Shown: positions 5,765 through 6,465 of the stretch, in pieces | Position numbering within the stretch: position 1 is the stretch's first letter | Layout: the number at the start of each line of letters is the position of its first letter | Assembly: GCA_025454275.1 (NCBI GenBank) | Contig: JALOOS010000272.1 | Coordinates: 1 to 6,465, forward strand | Source: Desulfobacterales bacterium | GTDB lineage: Bacteria > Desulfobacterota > Desulfobacteria > Desulfobacterales > SpSt-501 | Reading direction: 5' to 3' | Length of the DNA stretch: 6,465 bases | The notes under the pieces: model-generated | Told to the model about the DNA's origin: nothing | The model's input: only the letters and a program-made list of their open reading frames with translations | Database searches by the model: none | Translations under genes and position numbers: made by a program

Positions 5765-5811
5765 TACTGCTTGAGGAACTCATCCTTGGCCTTGTGCACT
5801 GAAGCGCTTTC
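5764..5811 (-). pseudogene. Putative 3'-end relic of a lost gene (ends VHKAKDEFLKQ)
   Basis: The minus-strand frame ending at TAG 5766-5764 reads ESASVHKAKDEFLKQ. Ten of the eleven codons from the Val on end in G or C, as expected for a real gene in this genome, and the frame runs straight into an intrinsic terminator. Upstream the frame soon loses coding character (Arg/Ala-rich) and hits TGA at 5859-5857. It has no credible start or ribosome binding site. The simplest reading is the last residues of a gene whose body was deleted; the family cannot be identified from so few residues. A chance open stretch is possible. Confidence 0.35.
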
Positions 5812-5814
5812 ATG

Positions 5815-6001
5815 GCCGGATCCGGCGGCCCTATCCGGCGCCGCATGGCGACACCTTCAGGGGCCTACACGGCCACGGGCAACCGACTGTTGCAGCGGCT
5901 TCGGCAAGGCGCCCGGCCACGGGGGATGAACCGATCCGCTCAGGGCCCTGCCTTCGGGATCCTTTCGGCAAGCCGGCCGCGGCAGAGGGGATTTGCGGCC
6001 A
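5815..6001. other. GC-rich non-coding stretch with short repeats
   Basis: I see no supported gene here. Contents: the 12-bp palindrome GCCGGATCCGGC (5815-5826); ATCCGGC recurring at 5820-5826 and again about 14 nt on; and an imperfect direct repeat, TTCGGCAAG then CCGGCCACGG (5900-5922, with four extra bases) against TTCGGCAAG then CCGGCCGCGG (5964-5982). Reading frames on both strands look like the random open frames of GC-rich DNA. The stretch follows the stop codon of the membrane protein at 6004-6002 and could hold its transcript end, but no stem with a T-tract was found. Confidence 0.5.
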
Positions 6002-6465
6002 TCAAATCTCCGCCGCCATCGGAGAAGCGCCGTAGCTCTTGACGGCAGTTTGAATCCTATGAAACCCGAGGATAAAAAGACCGGCGCCGATCAGATAATA
6101 GAAGGTGTATTGAGCGTAGTCAACGCCGGTCAAATCGGCGAAAGCCTCGGGCAGGGTCCAGCAGTAGAAGCAGTAGAAAACGACCAGCAGGGTGAGCACC
6201 CCGGCGAGCGCCGGCAGCAGCAGCACGGCGAATTTGATTCTGAGCTGCAACGGGGGCGCCAGCGGGTCCAGCCAGAGCGGCATGGCCAGGGCGATTTCCG
6301 AGTCGGTCAGAGCGACCTTCTGGGGGTCCCGGGCCTGAAACAGCCTGTGAAAGGATTTGCGCAGGCGGATATTTTTGCACAGGTTCAGCGCGGCGACCAG
6401 GAAAATCGCCGAAAATGCCACCGGCGCCAACAGGATCGCATCTTCGAGCTCGAGGCCCAGTTTGC
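6002..6465 (-). CDS. Multi-pass membrane protein of unknown family, 5' end beyond window
   Basis: C-terminal 153 residues of a membrane protein; the frame is open to the right edge, so the true start lies outside. A TTG at 6430 could be taken as a start, but the frame continues upstream with plausible protein (KLGLELEDAILLAPVAF), so it is treated as internal. Three hydrophobic segments are visible: about residues 9-28, 75-101 (aromatic- and Cys-rich, FYCFYCW) and 118-134 (YTFYYLIGAGLFILGF). A basic loop (KNIRLRKSFHRLFQARDP) between the first two suggests that loop is cytoplasmic by the positive-inside rule. No catalytic or transport motif is recognised, so no function is assigned. It is on the same strand as the hydrolase, but 280 bp and a terminator separate them, so cotranscription is doubtful. 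Confidence 0.8.
   Translation of the reverse strand, partial: KLGLELEDAILLAPVAFSAIFLVAALNLCKNIRLRKSFHRLFQARDPQKVALTDSEIALAMPLWLDPLAPPLQLRIKFAVLLLPALAGVLTLLVVFYCFYCWTLPEAFADLTGVDYAQYTFYYLIGAGLFILGFHRIQTAVKSYGASPMAAEI

Noticed and set aside
5718..5846. Minus-strand 42-codon frame with a GAAGG site, whose TGA overlaps the hydrolase ATG (possible leader peptide or coupling)
   Set aside because: Its sequence is Arg- and Ser-rich and it passes in frame through the terminator hairpin; the alternative frame through the same bases has better coding character.
5976..6001. GGCCGC / GCGGCC inverted repeat after the membrane-protein stop as a terminator
   Set aside because: Only six pairs with a 14-nt loop and no T-tract on the relevant strand; readily expected in GC-rich DNA.
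5812..6042. Plus-strand 76-codon frame in the gap
   Set aside because: Arg/Pro/Ser-rich composition typical of random GC-rich DNA, and it runs antisense into the end of the membrane-protein gene.

Overview
The window is a GC-rich bacterial chromosome segment with no mobile element, tRNA/rRNA gene or CRISPR array. A NifA-type sigma-54 activator, a lipoprotein hydrolase, a DUF4105 membrane protein and one TTG start together suggest a Gram-negative proteobacterium-like host, possibly Desulfobacterota. That placement rests on family resemblance only and is tentative.

Layout. (1) Positions 1-1166, minus strand: DNA polymerase IV (dinB), complete except for the extreme C-terminus, which runs off the left edge. 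(2) Positions 1167-1274: a compact divergent intergenic region with overlapping sigma-70-type promoters facing both ways. (3) Positions 1275-2825, plus strand: a GAF / AAA+ / Fis-HTH activator of the NifA type. (4) Positions 2822-2843: a perfect hairpin whose arms carry the stop codons of the two convergent genes. (5) Positions 2840-3804, minus: a DUF4105 (Lnb N-terminal periplasmic domain) membrane protein gene split into two reading frames by what looks like a short internal deletion of about 40 nt. (6) Positions 3835-5721, minus: a large lipoprotein alpha/beta-hydrolase (esterase/lipase-like), 30 nt upstream of the DUF4105 gene and probably in one transcript with it. (7) Positions 5722-6001: mostly non-coding, with a putative 3'-end relic of a lost gene, an intrinsic terminator directly in front of the hydrolase ribosome binding site, and short GC-rich repeats. 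(8) Positions 6002-6465, minus: the C-terminal 153 residues of an unrecognised multi-pass membrane protein, open at the right edge.

The hydrolase and the DUF4105 protein would both act in the cell envelope (a lipid-anchored hydrolase and a membrane-anchored putative Cys/His enzyme) and form the only functional module suggested here. In this copy the DUF4105 gene appears broken between its presumed His and Cys residues. The NifA-like regulator has no nif genes beside it, so its targets cannot be read from this window. The points most worth checking are the split DUF4105 gene, the shared hairpin with overlapping stop codons, the overlapping divergent promoters, and the terminator just upstream of the hydrolase.
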